Below, in pieces: positions 9,072-18,404 of a stretch of DNA of 64,000 bases. Below the pieces are notes generated by a model that was not told the origin of the DNA, made no database searches, and saw nothing but the letters and a program-made list of their open reading frames with translations. Each line of letters opens with the position of its first letter. Position 1 is the stretch's first letter. A program made the position numbers and the translations under genes. Source of the stretch: Brevundimonas vesicularis (GTDB lineage: Bacteria; Pseudomonadota; Alphaproteobacteria; Caulobacterales; Caulobacteraceae); assembly GCF_014204545.1 (NCBI RefSeq), contig NZ_JACHLJ010000004.1, positions 164,680-228,679 on the forward strand. The letters are read 5' to 3'.

Positions 9072-9242
9072 CCCAACCCTGCAAGGTGTGGCGCCCAGAC
9101 CACCCTCGGTCTCTGTCACATTGCTGTTACATAACTGTCGCCCAAGATTTCAACATCGGCCCTAGAGGGGGCTGGATTGCGACAGGCGATGGACGTCTGC
9201 CGCCCATAGGCCATCGGCGCCGTCCATCTGGGGATAGATGTA

Positions 9243-11756
9243 ATGATTACTCGTAAAAGCCTGATTTGGGCGACTACCGCCCTTGCCGGCTCGCTGGCCT
9301 TCGCCGGCGCCGCCTCCGCCCAATCGACCGGCACCGAAGCGACCGAAGTTGGCGAAGTCGTCGTTACCGGGGTTCGCGGACAGCGCACCATTGAAGGTCT
9401 TGCAACCGCCGAGACTGTCGCCAAGACGCGCAACACCATTGGCCAGGAATTCATCGCGACCCAGTCGGCCGGCCAAACGATCCTTCAGACCCTCAATCTG
9501 ACCCCGGGGCTCAGCTTCACCAACGCCGATCCATACGGTTCGTCGGGCGGCAACATCCGTCTGCGCGGCTTCGACGGCAACCGCGTGTCGTTGACCTTCG
9601 ATGGCATCCCGTTGAACGACACCGGCAACTACGCCACCTACACCAACCAGCAGCTTGATCCCGAACTGATCGAACGCGCCTCGATCAACACCGGGTCGAC
9701 AGACGTCGACAGCCCGACCGCTTCGGCGACCGGCGGCACGATCAACTACGTCACGCGCCGCCCGGCCGCCGATTTTGGCGGCTGGCTGCAAGGTTCGCTG
9801 GGCGACTTCAGCTACAATCGCATCATGGGCTTGATCGATACCGGCGCCGTTGGCCCCTGGGGCACCTCGGCCTGGTTCGCCGCTTCGCACCAGAAGTATG
9901 ACAAGTTCAAAGGTATCGGCGAACTTGAAAAGACCCAGTACAACGCCCGCATTTACCAGCCGCTGCGCGACAACGGCGACTTCATCTCGCTGGCGGCTCA
10001 CTGGAACGAGAACCGCAACAACAACTACAATGGCCCGAACCTGGCCACCGCAACCGGCTTCTGCGACGTTGCGCGCACCCAGGTCTGCGTCAGCGACGTC
10101 GAAACCAGCCCGTTCGGCTGGGGCGTCGATTTCGATCGCACCTACACCGCGCCGACGGTTCGTCCTGGCGTAGCAGATGTAGATACCAACGGTGCCAACT
10201 ACTGGGGTTTGCGCATCAACCCGTCCGACACGGGCAACATCCGCGGTCAGTCGCGCTTCACCTTGGCTGACGGCCTGATCCTGACGATCGACCCGTCTTT
10301 CTCGTACACCCTCGCCAATGGTGGCTCGCAACAAACTGTGCTGGCCGAGAACGACCTGTTGCTGCGTGGTACCCGTACGACGGGCGGCGTCGACCTTAAT
10401 GGCGACGGCGACATCCTGGACCGCGTTCGCGTCATGACGCCGTCCAACACCCACACCCAGCGCTACACCCTGAACAGCTCGCTGATCTGGGACCTGAACG
10501 ACCATCACCGTCTACGCGCGGCCTACGCACTGGATTGGGGTCGTCACCGTCAGACCGGCCTTTACGGCCGTATCGACTTCTCGAACCCGACGAACCCGAG
10601 CTTCGTCGATGAGTTTGGCGGCCTGAAGGAAGAAGGCAACCGGGTCGTGAACCTGGACGGCTTCGCCCTGCGCTCGCGTGACCGCCTGTCCTATGCCGAA
10701 CTGAACCAGTTTTCGGTCGAGTACATCGGTCGCTTCCTGGATGAGGCTCTGACGGTGAGTATCGGCGTCCGCGCGCCGTTCTTCTCGCGTGAACTGAATC
10801 AGTTCTGCTACACGCAAAACGCCTCTTCCAACGTGATCTGCACCTCGGAAGTGCCGGCGACGACCTTGGCCAACGGCAATGTGACCTTCGCGGGTCGTGG
10901 AACTACCCAATACGTCGCTCCGTACTCGCGCACCGTGAAGTACGACGACGTCCTGCCGAACGTCGGCGCCACCTATAAGTTTGGCGGCGCTCAGTCGATC
11001 TACGCCAGCTATTCGGAGTCGCTTTCGGCGCCGCGTACGGACAGCCTCTATGCGGCGACCCGTCTGGCGGACGGCTCGATCGGCAATCCGACCGTGCAAC
11101 CGGAGACGTCCAAGAACATCGACTTCGGCTACCGCTACACGGCGGGCACGCTGATTGCTCAGGCTTCGGGCTTCTTCAACCAGTTCGATAACCGGATCGT
11201 CAGCACCTTCGAGCCGGATCTGGATCAGTTCGTCGATCGCAACGTCGGTTCTGTTGAATCCAAGGGTGTTGAAATCTCGGTGGGTTGGTCGCCGATCCAA
11301 GCACTCAGCCTCTACGGTTCGGCCTCGTTCCTGGATAGCGAACTGCAGGACGACTATGTCTACGACCGTGCCGGCAACCGTCTGCAGACCAAGGGCAAGA
11401 AGCAGGTTGAAACCCCTGAGCAGATGTATTCGCTGCGTGCGTCCTACCAGTTCAACGACGTCTTCTCGGCCGGCATCCAGGGTAAATACACCGGGGAGCG
11501 TTGGGTCACCGATGTCAATGACCTCAAGGTCGACGCCTACACCGTGGTCGATCTGGACGCGCGTTTCGACTTTGCCCCGCTGGGCTTCGAAGGCACCTAT
11601 CTGCAGTTCAACGTCACCAACCTGTTCGATGAGCAGTACTACAGCACCTTGGGCACTCGCGCGTCGGGCACCCCTGGCCAACTGGGTTATAGCCGCTCGT
11701 TCGCCGGCGTCGGCGCGCCTCGCACCATGATGGCGACCCTGCGCTACGCCTTCTGA
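9243..11756 (+). CDS. TonB-dependent outer membrane receptor
   Basis: An energised outer-membrane importer of 837 residues; the ligand is unknown. It has a signal peptide (residues 1-26, cleavage ASA|QS), a TonB box at about residues 35-43 (EVGEVVVTG), a plug domain (GGNIRLRGFDGNRVSLTFDG, TGGTINYVTRRPA), then a 22-strand-type barrel ending in TLRYAF with the C-terminal Phe required for insertion. TonB-dependent receptors are abundant in Caulobacterales and often import sugars or vitamins as well as iron. No regulator or periplasmic enzyme sits beside it to suggest a substrate. A strong terminator follows. Confidence 0.95.
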   Translation: MITRKSLIWATTALAGSLAFAGAASAQSTGTEATEVGEVVVTGVRGQRTIEGLATAETVAKTRNTIGQEFIATQSAGQTILQTLNLTPGLSFTNADPYGSSGGNIRLRGFDGNRVSLTFDGIPLNDTGNYATYTNQQLDPELIERASINTGSTDVDSPTASATGGTINYVTRRPAADFGGWLQGSLGDFSYNRIMGLIDTGAVGPWGTSAWFAASHQKYDKFKGIGELEKTQYNARIYQPLRDNGDFISLAAHWNENRNNNYNGPNLATATGFCDVARTQVCVSDVETSPFGWGVDFDRTYTAPTVRPGVADVDTNGANYWGLRINPSDTGNIRGQSRFTLADGLILTIDPSFSYTLANGGSQQTVLAENDLLLRGTRTTGGVDLNGDGDILDRVRVMTPSNTHTQRYTLNSSLIWDLNDHHRLRAAYALDWGRHRQTGLYGRIDFSNPTNPSFVDEFGGLKEEGNRVVNLDGFALRSRDRLSYAELNQFSVEYIGRFLDEALTVSIGVRAPFFSRELNQFCYTQNASSNVICTSEVPATTLANGNVTFAGRGTTQYVAPYSRTVKYDDVLPNVGATYKFGGAQSIYASYSESLSAPRTDSLYAATRLADGSIGNPTVQPETSKNIDFGYRYTAGTLIAQASGFFNQFDNRIVSTFEPDLDQFVDRNVGSVESKGVEISVGWSPIQALSLYGSASFLDSELQDDYVYDRAGNRLQTKGKKQVETPEQMYSLRASYQFNDVFSAGIQGKYTGERWVTDVNDLKVDAYTVVDLDARFDFAPLGFEGTYLQFNVTNLFDEQYYSTLGTRASGTPGQLGYSRSFAGVGAPRTMMATLRYAF

Positions 11757-11782
11757 GGCTTAAGCCAGACTGAAACGACGAA

Positions 11783-11811
11783 GGGCGGTCCGTTCGCGGG
11801 CCGCCCTTTTT
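11783..11811 (+). terminator. Rho-independent terminator of the TonB receptor
   Basis: GGGCGGTCCG and CGGGCCGCCC form a 10-bp stem (one G-T pair) with a TTCG loop, followed by TTTTT. It starts 27 nt after the receptor stop codon. Confidence 0.92.
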
Positions 11812-11889
11812 CGTGGCTGACGTTGAAGTCGGGGGCGCTTGGGGCCATATGGCGCGGCTCCCAGTTCGGCCCTTCTTGAGGACGCCCGC

Positions 11890-12909
11890 ATGACCGATCC
11901 GACTGCTGCCGCCATCCCCGCCGAATGGGCGCCGCACCGCGCCATGTGGGTAGGTTGGCCCAGCCATGCGGAATACTGGTTCGAGGCGCTGGAACAGGCA
12001 CAGAACGAGGTCGAGGGTCTGGTGCGGGCCTTGGCCGGACCGGGTCGCGAGCAGGTCAAGCTGATGGTCGGCAAGGCCGAGGCTCTGGCCGACGCCCAGG
12101 CGCGCTTTGCGGGCGTGGCGAATGTCGAGGTCGTTCCCGGCGAGTTCGGCGACGTGTGGCTGCGCGACACCGGGCCGATCTTTGGCGCGGGATCCAGGAC
12201 GGCCGCCGCCTTCAAATTCAACGGCTGGGGCGGGAAATACGACATGCCGGGCGACGACCTAGTCGCGGGCCAGATTGGCCGACATGCGGGCGTGGACCTG
12301 ACCTGGAACGACTTTGTCATGGAGGGCGGGTCGCTGGATCACGACGGGGAGGGGACCGTCCTGACCACGCGCCAGTGCCTGCTGAATCCGAACCGCAATC
12401 CCGCCTGGAACCAGGATGAAGCCGTCGCGGCGGCGGCGCTGGAAAAGGCGGTCGGCGCCAAGGTGGTGGTGTGGCTGGGCGACGGTTTGCTGAACGATCA
12501 CACCGACGGGCACGTCGATAATCTGGCGCGGTTCGTTGCGCCCGGCGTTGTCGCCTGCCCGGTCGCCTGGGGGACGAACGACGTCAACGCCGACGTCTAT
12601 GACGCGACGGCGCGCGATCTGGCCGCCGTGACCGATGCGGCGGGCCGTCGGCTGAAGGTCGTGCGCATCCCGTCGCCGGGCCTGGTGCTGGACGAGGACG
12701 AACGCCCGATCCCGGCCAGCCACATGAACTTCCTGATCGCCAACGGCGCCGTGGTCGTCCCCACCTATGGCGATGCGCGTGCGGCCGACATGGCCTGTCA
12801 GGCGTTGAAAGACGCCTTCCCCGATCGCGAGATCATCCCGCTGCCGTCAAACGCCATCCTGACGGGCGGCGGCTCGTTCCACTGCATCTCCCAGCAGGAG
12901 CCCGCATGA
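11890..12909 (+). CDS. aguA: agmatine deiminase
   Basis: Hydrolyses agmatine to N-carbamoylputrescine and ammonia, the first step of the two-enzyme route from agmatine to putrescine. The 339-residue protein shows the pentein-fold signatures: VWLRDTGPIFG, MEGGSLDHDGEGT, LNPNRNP, NDHTDGHVDN with the catalytic His, and the nucleophilic Cys in GGGSFHCISQQ close to the C-terminus (about Cys332). The ATG at 11890 gives the usual N-terminus. An upstream ATG at 11839 would add 17 atypical residues. Its stop overlaps the aguB start (ATGA), so the two are translationally coupled. Confidence 0.96.
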   Translation: MTDPTAAAIPAEWAPHRAMWVGWPSHAEYWFEALEQAQNEVEGLVRALAGPGREQVKLMVGKAEALADAQARFAGVANVEVVPGEFGDVWLRDTGPIFGAGSRTAAAFKFNGWGGKYDMPGDDLVAGQIGRHAGVDLTWNDFVMEGGSLDHDGEGTVLTTRQCLLNPNRNPAWNQDEAVAAAALEKAVGAKVVVWLGDGLLNDHTDGHVDNLARFVAPGVVACPVAWGTNDVNADVYDATARDLAAVTDAAGRRLKVVRIPSPGLVLDEDERPIPASHMNFLIANGAVVVPTYGDARAADMACQALKDAFPDREIIPLPSNAILTGGGSFHCISQQEPA

Positions 12910-13769
12910 CCCGCACCATCACCGTCGCCGGCATACAGACCTCGTACGGCGAGGACATGCAGGCGAACATCGACAAGACCATCGCCCTCGTGCGCGAGGC
13001 GGCGGGGCAGGGCGCGCAGGTCATCCTGCCGTCGGAACTGTTCCAGGGGCCGTATTTCTGCGTCTCGCAAGAGGAGCACTGGTTCAGCCAGGCTTATGAG
13101 TGGCGCGAGCATCCGTGTGTTGTGGCCATGGCGCCGGTGGCCAAGGAGTTGGGCGTGGCCATTCCGGTCTCGATCTTCGAGAAGGACGGGCCGCAGTATT
13201 ACAACTCGCTGGTCATGCTGGACGCGGACGGCGAGGCGCTGGGGATCTATCGCAAGAGCCATATCCCCGACGGCCCCGGCTATCAGGAGAAATACTATTT
13301 CCGGCCGGGCGACACCGGCTTCAAGGTCTGGAAGACCCGCTTCGGCAAGGTTGGGGTCGGCATCTGCTGGGACCAGTGGTTCCCGGAAGCGGCGCGGGCG
13401 ATGATGCTGATGGGCGCCGATGTGCTGATGTATCCGACCGCCATCGGCACCGAGCCGCATGATGCGACCCTGCATACGGCCGAGCCGTGGCGGCGCGCCA
13501 TGCAGGGCCATGCGGTGTCCAACGCTGTGCCCGTCGTCGGCGCCAACCGGATCGGCCATGAGCGCGTGACCGAGGTCGGCCAGACCTTCTACGGCCATTC
13601 CTTTATCGCCGACCAGCAGGGCGAACTGGTCGAGCAACTGGGCGCCGAGGAGGAAGGGGTGCTGGTGCACCGCTTCGATCTGGACGAACTGGACAAATAT
13701 CGCGCGGCCTGGGGCTTCTTCCGCGATCGCCGGACGGACCTGTATGGGGCGCTGACGGGTAAGGGCTGA
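12906..13769 (+). CDS. aguB: N-carbamoylputrescine amidohydrolase
   Basis: Releases putrescine, CO2 and ammonia from N-carbamoylputrescine, completing the pathway begun by AguA. The 287-residue nitrilase-superfamily protein has the full catalytic triad: Glu44 (LPSELF), Lys117 (IYRKSHIPD) and Cys154 (VGICWDQWFPE). The extended GPGYQEKYYF loop is typical of the carbamoylputrescine branch. It overlaps aguA by 4 nt and ends 1 nt from the stop of the convergent hydrolase gene. The agmatine source, arginine decarboxylase, is not in the window. Confidence 0.96.
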   Translation: MTRTITVAGIQTSYGEDMQANIDKTIALVREAAGQGAQVILPSELFQGPYFCVSQEEHWFSQAYEWREHPCVVAMAPVAKELGVAIPVSIFEKDGPQYYNSLVMLDADGEALGIYRKSHIPDGPGYQEKYYFRPGDTGFKVWKTRFGKVGVGICWDQWFPEAARAMMLMGADVLMYPTAIGTEPHDATLHTAEPWRRAMQGHAVSNAVPVVGANRIGHERVTEVGQTFYGHSFIADQQGELVEQLGAEEEGVLVHRFDLDELDKYRAAWGFFRDRRTDLYGALTGKG

Positions 13770-13770
13770 C

Positions 13771-14511
13771 CTAGCCCCGCATAGCCTCGACCGCCGCGAC
13801 CAGTCGGTCAAGGTCCGCCGGCGTCGAAAGCCGGTGATCGCCGCCCTCGATTAGGTCCAGGCGCACGTCGCCGCCGGTCAGGCGCTCGACCAGTTCGACC
13901 TGATGTCGCCACGGCACGACGTCGTCGGCGCGACCTTGTAGGACGTGGACCGGCGCAGCGATGTCGATCGCGCCGTACAGCATCAGCCAGTCGCGCGCTT
14001 CCTCGAACATGCGCCGCGTCAGGACATATTCGCCCAGACCCTCCTCGACGATCAGGGTTTCGCCCTCGCGCAGGATGGCCTGCCGCTCGTGGTCCGCCAG
14101 GCCGGGCCACATCAGCCGTTCGGTGAAGTCCTGGGCCGGATTGACCAGCACCAGGCCCTTGATCCGATCCGGTCGCGCCAGCGTCGCCAGCAGCGAGACC
14201 CAGCCGCCCATCGACGATCCAACCGGAATGACCGGCCCCGACAGGCTGTCGATCAGGGCGACGGCGTCCTCGCGCCAGCGGCCGATGGTGGCCTGTCTCC
14301 AGTCGCCTGATGACTGGCCATGGGCGAAGTGATCGTAGCGCACGAAGTTCCAGCCGCGTTCGCGCGCGGCGACGTCCAGGGCCAGGGCCTTGGTCCCCTC
14401 CATGTCCGAACGAAAGCCGCCGACCCAGATCACGGTCGGGCCGTCGCCGTCGACGCGTTTGAACGCCAGGGTTTCGCCATCGGGGCGGGACAGATGCTGG
14501 ATGTCGGTCAT
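13771..14511 (-). CDS. alpha/beta hydrolase
   Basis: A 246-residue serine hydrolase of the alpha/beta fold; the substrate is unknown. The nucleophile elbow is GSSMGG, the oxyanion region is VIWVGGFRSDMEGTK, the acid is probably the Asp in QGRADDVVPW, and the catalytic His is in EGGDHRLS. This form resembles carboxylesterase/palmitoyl-thioesterase-like members. The ATG at 14511 is chosen because MTDIQHLSRPDGE is the natural start; the open frame extends to 14592 but would overlap the divergent glycosyltransferase. It shares a 71-nt divergent promoter region with that gene. Confidence 0.85.
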   Translation of the reverse strand: MTDIQHLSRPDGETLAFKRVDGDGPTVIWVGGFRSDMEGTKALALDVAARERGWNFVRYDHFAHGQSSGDWRQATIGRWREDAVALIDSLSGPVIPVGSSMGGWVSLLATLARPDRIKGLVLVNPAQDFTERLMWPGLADHERQAILREGETLIVEEGLGEYVLTRRMFEEARDWLMLYGAIDIAAPVHVLQGRADDVVPWRHQVELVERLTGGDVRLDLIEGGDHRLSTPADLDRLVAAVEAMRG

Positions 14512-14582
14512 GGCGCCGTTCTGCCCGGACTTTCCGCCGTCGTCACCCTTGACCGCGACGCGCGATGGCGGAACACAGACCC

Positions 14583-15545
14583 ATGTCCGCACCCCAGGTC
14601 CTGTTCGTCACCTCCAATCGCATCGGCGACTGCGTCATCTCGTCGGGCGTGATCCGCGAGATCGCGCGTCAGGTCCCGGGGGCCGAGATCACTGTAGCCT
14701 GCGGCCGGCCGCCCGCGCCTTTCTTCCGCAATGCGCCAGGCGTCGTGCGCACCATCGTGCTCGACAAGAAGAAGCTGTCCGGCCACTGGCTCGATCTGTG
14801 GAAACAGGTCGTCGGCACGCGCTGGGATCTGGTGATCGACATCCGGGGTTCGGCGCTCAGCTATCTGATCCCGGCGAAGCGGCGCATCGTCTATAACCGC
14901 TCCTGGGAGACGGGCCTGCGCAAGGTCGAGATGGTGTCGCGCCTGATGGGTTCGCCGACGCCGCTGGGTCCCGAAATCTTCCTGGACGATCAGGCGCGTG
15001 CCGAGGCCGCCGCCGTCATCGATCCGCAGCTCGCGGGCGGCGCGGGTCCCGGCCCGATAATCGCCCTGGCCCCCATCGCGCATCAGCCGGGCAAGAGCTG
15101 GCCCGCCGACCGCTGGGGCGCGCTGGTCGAGAAGCTGAAAGCCGAGCCGCGCTTCGACGGCTGGCGCTTCATGCCGGTGGGCGGGCCGGGCGACCGGCCC
15201 CCGGCGACCCCGGCTTTGGAGGCGGCGGGGCCGCGCGGCATCGATTTCGTCGGCAAGGGCGACATCCTCGCCTCGGCCGCCGCCATCGGCCGGGCCGATC
15301 TGTTCGTCGGCAACGATTCGGGCCTGATGCACGTCTCCGCCGCGCTGGGCCGTCCGACCCTGGGTCTGTTCGGTCCGACCGAGTGGTGGCTGTATGGGCC
15401 ATGGGGGGCCAAGACGCGCACGGCGGCGTCCAACGAGACGCGCGGCCAGTTCGCGCCGATCGAGGACCTGACGGTGGATCACGTCTTCGACGCGGTGCTG
15501 GCGCTGCATGACGCCTACATCGTCGAAACGCCTGCGAACCCTTGA
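14583..15545 (+). CDS. glycosyltransferase family 9 (heptosyltransferase-like)
   Basis: A 320-residue GT-B enzyme related to ADP-heptose:LPS heptosyltransferases, which build the inner core of lipopolysaccharide on the cytoplasmic face. Evidence is the N-terminal VLFVTSNRIGDCVISSGV with the conserved GD, the LVIDIRGSALSYLI strand, ALAPIAHQPGKSWPADRW, and the donor-binding VGNDSGLMHVSAALGRPTLG with FGPTEWW. An in-frame ATG at 14565 is an alternative start. Acceptor and donor cannot be told from the sequence; Caulobacterales LPS cores differ from the enteric type. Confidence 0.88.
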   Translation: MSAPQVLFVTSNRIGDCVISSGVIREIARQVPGAEITVACGRPPAPFFRNAPGVVRTIVLDKKKLSGHWLDLWKQVVGTRWDLVIDIRGSALSYLIPAKRRIVYNRSWETGLRKVEMVSRLMGSPTPLGPEIFLDDQARAEAAAVIDPQLAGGAGPGPIIALAPIAHQPGKSWPADRWGALVEKLKAEPRFDGWRFMPVGGPGDRPPATPALEAAGPRGIDFVGKGDILASAAAIGRADLFVGNDSGLMHVSAALGRPTLGLFGPTEWWLYGPWGAKTRTAASNETRGQFAPIEDLTVDHVFDAVLALHDAYIVETPANP

Positions 15546-15658
15546 AAAATCGGGGCTCGCGGCGCATATTGCCGGCCTTGAGGGGAACGTGGCGATTGCC
15601 GCGTGCATTCGCTCATCACGACATACGCCTTCTCTGACCACATAAGGAAACGACGCCC

Positions 15659-16192
15659 ATTCGCCGTCCCATGCAAGCGCCACCCGTGAAAGACGGGCCG
15701 CGTATGAACCAGGATATCCGCGCCCCTCGCGTTCTGCTCATCGACCAGAACGGCGAAAAACAGGGCGTCATGCCCACCTCCGCCGCTCTGGAAGCCGCCG
15801 AGGAAGCCGGGATGGACCTGGTCGAGATCGTCTCCACCTCCGAGCCGCCGGTGGCCAAGATCCTCGATTACGGCAAGCACCGTTTCCAGGAACAGAAGAA
15901 GAAGGCCGAGCAGCGCAAGCGCCAGAAGGTCGTCGAGCTGAAGGAGATCAAACTCCGTCCGAACATCGACACCCACGACTACGAGGTGAAGGCCAAGGCC
16001 ATGCATCGCTTCTTTGAGGAAGGCGACAAGGTCAAGGTCACCCTGCGCTTCCGCGGTCGCGAAATGGCCCACCCCGAACTGGGCATGAAGCTGCTGAACA
16101 AGGTCCAGGCCGACTTCGACGAAGTCGCCAAGGTCGAGTTCTCGCCCAAGATGGAAGGCCGCCAGATGATCATGATCCTGGCCCCGCGCTGA
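15659..16192 (+). CDS. infC: translation initiation factor IF-3, probable ATT start
   Basis: IF-3 keeps the 30S subunit free and proofreads the start codon. The protein has the N-domain ([23 protein letters not shown]-type stretch), a basic linker ([13 protein letters not shown]) and the C-domain ([28 protein letters not shown]). The first ATG (15671) has no ribosome binding site at usable distance. An in-frame ATT at 15659 has AAGGAA about 9-10 nt upstream and adds (M)RRP before [11 protein letters not shown], giving 177 residues. An AUU start for infC is established in E. coli, where it allows autoregulation. A strong terminator follows, so infC is not co-transcribed with rpmI here. Confidence 0.93.
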   Translation: MRRPMQAPPVKDGPRMNQDIRAPRVLLIDQNGEKQGVMPTSAALEAAEEAGMDLVEIVSTSEPPVAKILDYGKHRFQEQKKKAEQRKRQKVVELKEIKLRPNIDTHDYEVKAKAMHRFFEEGDKVKVTLRFRGREMAHPELGMKLLNKVQADFDEVAKVEFSPKMEGRQMIMILAPR

Positions 16193-16216
16193 TCGCGATC
16201 CATCGCTGAATACGAA

Positions 16217-16246
16217 ACGCCCCGGTCCCGCGACCGGGGCGTTTTT
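16217..16246 (+). terminator. Rho-independent terminator of infC
   Basis: ACGCCCCGGTC and GACCGGGGCGT form a perfect 11-bp stem with a CCGC loop, followed by a T-run. It starts 24 nt after the infC stop. Confidence 0.95.
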
Positions 16247-16276
16247 CTTTGCTGGAGAAACGGCTAAGCGTTGGGA

Positions 16277-17581
16277 ATGACGAACGCCGATACGGTCGCT
16301 GCGCGCACCCAGCCGCCCAAGCTCAAGACACCGGCGCTGGCCGTGCTGTTTGCGACGGTGTTCATCAATCTGGTCGGGTTCGGGCTGGTGGTCCCGTTGC
16401 TGCCGTTCTTCGCCCAGAGCCTGAAGGCCGAGGCGTGGCAGATCACGCTGATGTTCTCGGCCTATTCGCTGGGTCAGTTCTTCGCCGAGCCGTTCTGGGG
16501 GCGGTTGTCGGATCGGATCGGTCGAAAGCCCGTGCTGTTGATGACCCTGATCGCCAATGCGCTGGGCTATCTGATGCTGGCCTTCGTGCCCAACATCTGG
16601 CTGGCGATCGCGGTCAGGCTGTTCACCGGCCTGGGGGCGGGCAATATCTCTACGGTTCAGGGGTATGTCGCCGATGTGACCCCGCCCGAGCAGCGGGCCG
16701 GGCGGATGGGTCTGATCGGGGCGGCGTTCGGCCTGGGCTTCATCGTCGGTCCGGGCTTAGGTGGATTGCTGACGCAGCCGCAGCTGGGACGGTTGGGCTA
16801 TCAGCTGCCGATCTTCCTGGCGGCGGCGTTGGCGGCGATCGCGGCGGTCGGCGTGGTCGTCTTCCTGCGCGAAAGCCGGGCCAAGGCCGATCCCGCCGCC
16901 CCGCGTCCGGCCTTCCTGGCGGGCCTGAAGGATGCGCGCGACAATGCCGTGGTGTCGCGCGTGCTGGTCGTGACCCTGATCTATATGGCCGGGTTTTCGG
17001 CGATGGAGAGCGTGTTCGGCCTGTGGTCCGAGAGCCGCTATCAATGGGGCGCGCGCGAGGTGGGGCTCAGCTTCATGATCGTGGGCATCGTCTCCACGCT
17101 GAACCAAGGGTTCTTCGCCGGGCGGCTGGCGCGACGGTTCGGCGAATCGCGCGTGCTGGCCACCGGCATGCTGCTGTTTGGAACCTCGCTGGTGTTGCAG
17201 GTGCTGGCGCCGGTCGCGTGGTTTCCCGCGACGCGGCTCGAGCTGGGCGCCCTCACGATCCCGGTCGTCCAGGGCTGGATCATTCCGATCGTGATGGCGA
17301 TCGGCGCGTGCGGCATGTCGCTGGCCATGCCCAACATTTCGGCTATGATCAGCCGCGCCTCGCCGCCTGATCGGCAGGGGGCCATGCTGGGTCTGAACAT
17401 GGCCTCCAGCTCGGTGGCGCGCATCTTCGGGCCGATGATCGCGGGCGCGCTGTTCTCGGGGCTGGGGCATGACTGGCCCTTCGTGATCGGGGCGCTGCTG
17501 ACCGTCCCGGCGGCCCTGATGGCGATCAACGCCGGACGCGTCATTCGCAGCGGCGAGGGCGGCGTCAAAGCCCCGGCCTGA
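16277..17581 (+). CDS. MFS transporter (TetA-like drug/proton antiporter family)
   Basis: A 434-residue, 12-helix major facilitator protein. It has the loop 2-3 motif GRLSDRIGRKPVLL (motif A of proton antiporters) and the helix 5 motif GLGFIVGPGLGG (motif C, typical of the DHA1 drug-efflux group). FINLVGFGLVVPLLPFF matches the tetracycline-efflux-like branch. The substrate is unknown. A TTG at 16271 is an alternative start, since no strong ribosome binding site marks the ATG at 16277. It sits between infC and rpmI, separated from infC by the terminator. Confidence 0.9.
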   Translation: MTNADTVAARTQPPKLKTPALAVLFATVFINLVGFGLVVPLLPFFAQSLKAEAWQITLMFSAYSLGQFFAEPFWGRLSDRIGRKPVLLMTLIANALGYLMLAFVPNIWLAIAVRLFTGLGAGNISTVQGYVADVTPPEQRAGRMGLIGAAFGLGFIVGPGLGGLLTQPQLGRLGYQLPIFLAAALAAIAAVGVVVFLRESRAKADPAAPRPAFLAGLKDARDNAVVSRVLVVTLIYMAGFSAMESVFGLWSESRYQWGAREVGLSFMIVGIVSTLNQGFFAGRLARRFGESRVLATGMLLFGTSLVLQVLAPVAWFPATRLELGALTIPVVQGWIIPIVMAIGACGMSLAMPNISAMISRASPPDRQGAMLGLNMASSSVARIFGPMIAGALFSGLGHDWPFVIGALLTVPAALMAINAGRVIRSGEGGVKAPA

Positions 17582-17633
17582 CTCGTCTTGCAATGGCGGC
17601 GCTCTTCACGTAGAAGCCGCGCCTTCGCGTACC

Positions 17634-17668
17634 GAACCGCCAGGCGAACAGGCATGCCTGGGCGGTTC
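17634..17668 (+). promoter_or_regulatory. leader hairpin upstream of rpmI-rplT
   Basis: In the 162-nt gap before rpmI, GAACCGCCAGGC pairs with GCCTGGGCGGTTC with a single bulge, making a 12-bp stem with a 10-nt loop about 75 nt before the start codon. L20 autoregulates rpmI-rplT by binding leader RNA in E. coli and Bacillus, so a leader structure here is plausible. No T-run follows. The role is inference. Confidence 0.5.
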
Positions 17669-17743
17669 TTAAACTCTGAGGAAACACCGCACGACGGGCT
17701 CAAGCAGCTCGAAGAGCGGTCGCCCCTCAAAAAGGAGACTGAA

Positions 17744-17941
17744 ATGCCGAAACTGAAGACGAAGTCGGGCGCCAAGAAGCGCTTCAAATTCACGGCCACT
17801 GGCAAGGTTAAGGCCGGCGTTGCGGGCAAGCGTCACCGCTTGATCAGCCACAACTCGAAATACATCCGCCAGAACCGCGGCACCTCGGTCATGGCCGACG
17901 CCGACGCCAAGAAGATCAAATCCTACATGCCGTACGCCTGA
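17744..17941 (+). CDS. rpmI: 50S ribosomal protein L35
   Basis: A small basic protein of the large ribosomal subunit, 65 residues, normal for the family. It begins [15 protein letters not shown] and contains [20 protein letters not shown]. The ATG at 17744 has AAAGGAG 7 nt upstream; the frame is open further upstream but only the last 65 codons match L35. It is followed 55 nt later by rplT, the usual partner. The hairpin in its leader may carry L20-mediated control. Confidence 0.97.
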   Translation: MPKLKTKSGAKKRFKFTATGKVKAGVAGKRHRLISHNSKYIRQNRGTSVMADADAKKIKSYMPYA

Positions 17942-17996
17942 TCGGCGCGCGCTGTACGACTGATCTCCATCCCAAAGAATTTGAAGGAATAGCGAC

Positions 17997-18350
17997 ATGG
18001 CTCGCGTTAAACGTGGCGTAACCTCGCACGCCAAGCACAAGAAGGTTCTGGAGCAGGCCAAGGGCTTCTCCGGTCGCCGCAAGAATACCATCCGTACGGC
18101 CAAGGCCGCCGTCGACCGCGCCGGGCAATACGCCTATCGCGACCGTCGCGCCAAGAAGCGCAACTTCCGCGCCCTGTGGATCCAGCGCATCAACGCCGCC
18201 GCTCGTCTGGAAGGCTTCACCTACAGCCAGTTCATCAACGGCCTGAACAAGGCCGGCATCGAACTGGACCGCAAGGTTCTGGCCGCGATCGCCGCTGACG
18301 CGACCGGCTTCAAGGCCGTCGCCGACAAGGTCCGCGCCGCCCTGGCGTAA
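17997..18350 (+). CDS. rplT: 50S ribosomal protein L20
   Basis: Binds 23S rRNA early in 50S assembly and represses its own operon in well-studied bacteria. The 117-residue protein starts [20 protein letters not shown] and has the basic N-terminal extension and [17 protein letters not shown] typical of the family. GAAGGAA lies 8 nt before the start. A bidirectional terminator at 18405-18437 closes the rpmI-rplT unit. Confidence 0.97.
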   Translation: MARVKRGVTSHAKHKKVLEQAKGFSGRRKNTIRTAKAAVDRAGQYAYRDRRAKKRNFRALWIQRINAAARLEGFTYSQFINGLNKAGIELDRKVLAAIAADATGFKAVADKVRAALA

Positions 18351-18363
18351 GAGCTGCGCTCAA

Positions 18364-18387
18364 GCCGCGAGCGACCGCGTCGCGAGC
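18364..18387 (+). repeat. 24-bp REP-like repeat, copy 1
   Basis: The stretch from GCCGCGAGCG to GTCGCGAGC, 14 nt after the rplT stop, occurs again as an exact reverse complement at 28148-28171, also just after a gene. It is an imperfect palindrome. Both copies are followed or preceded by a GCGCTA-like flank, pointing to a dispersed intergenic repeat family. Confidence 0.6.
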
Positions 18388-18404
18388 GTAGCGCACTAAG
18401 AATG

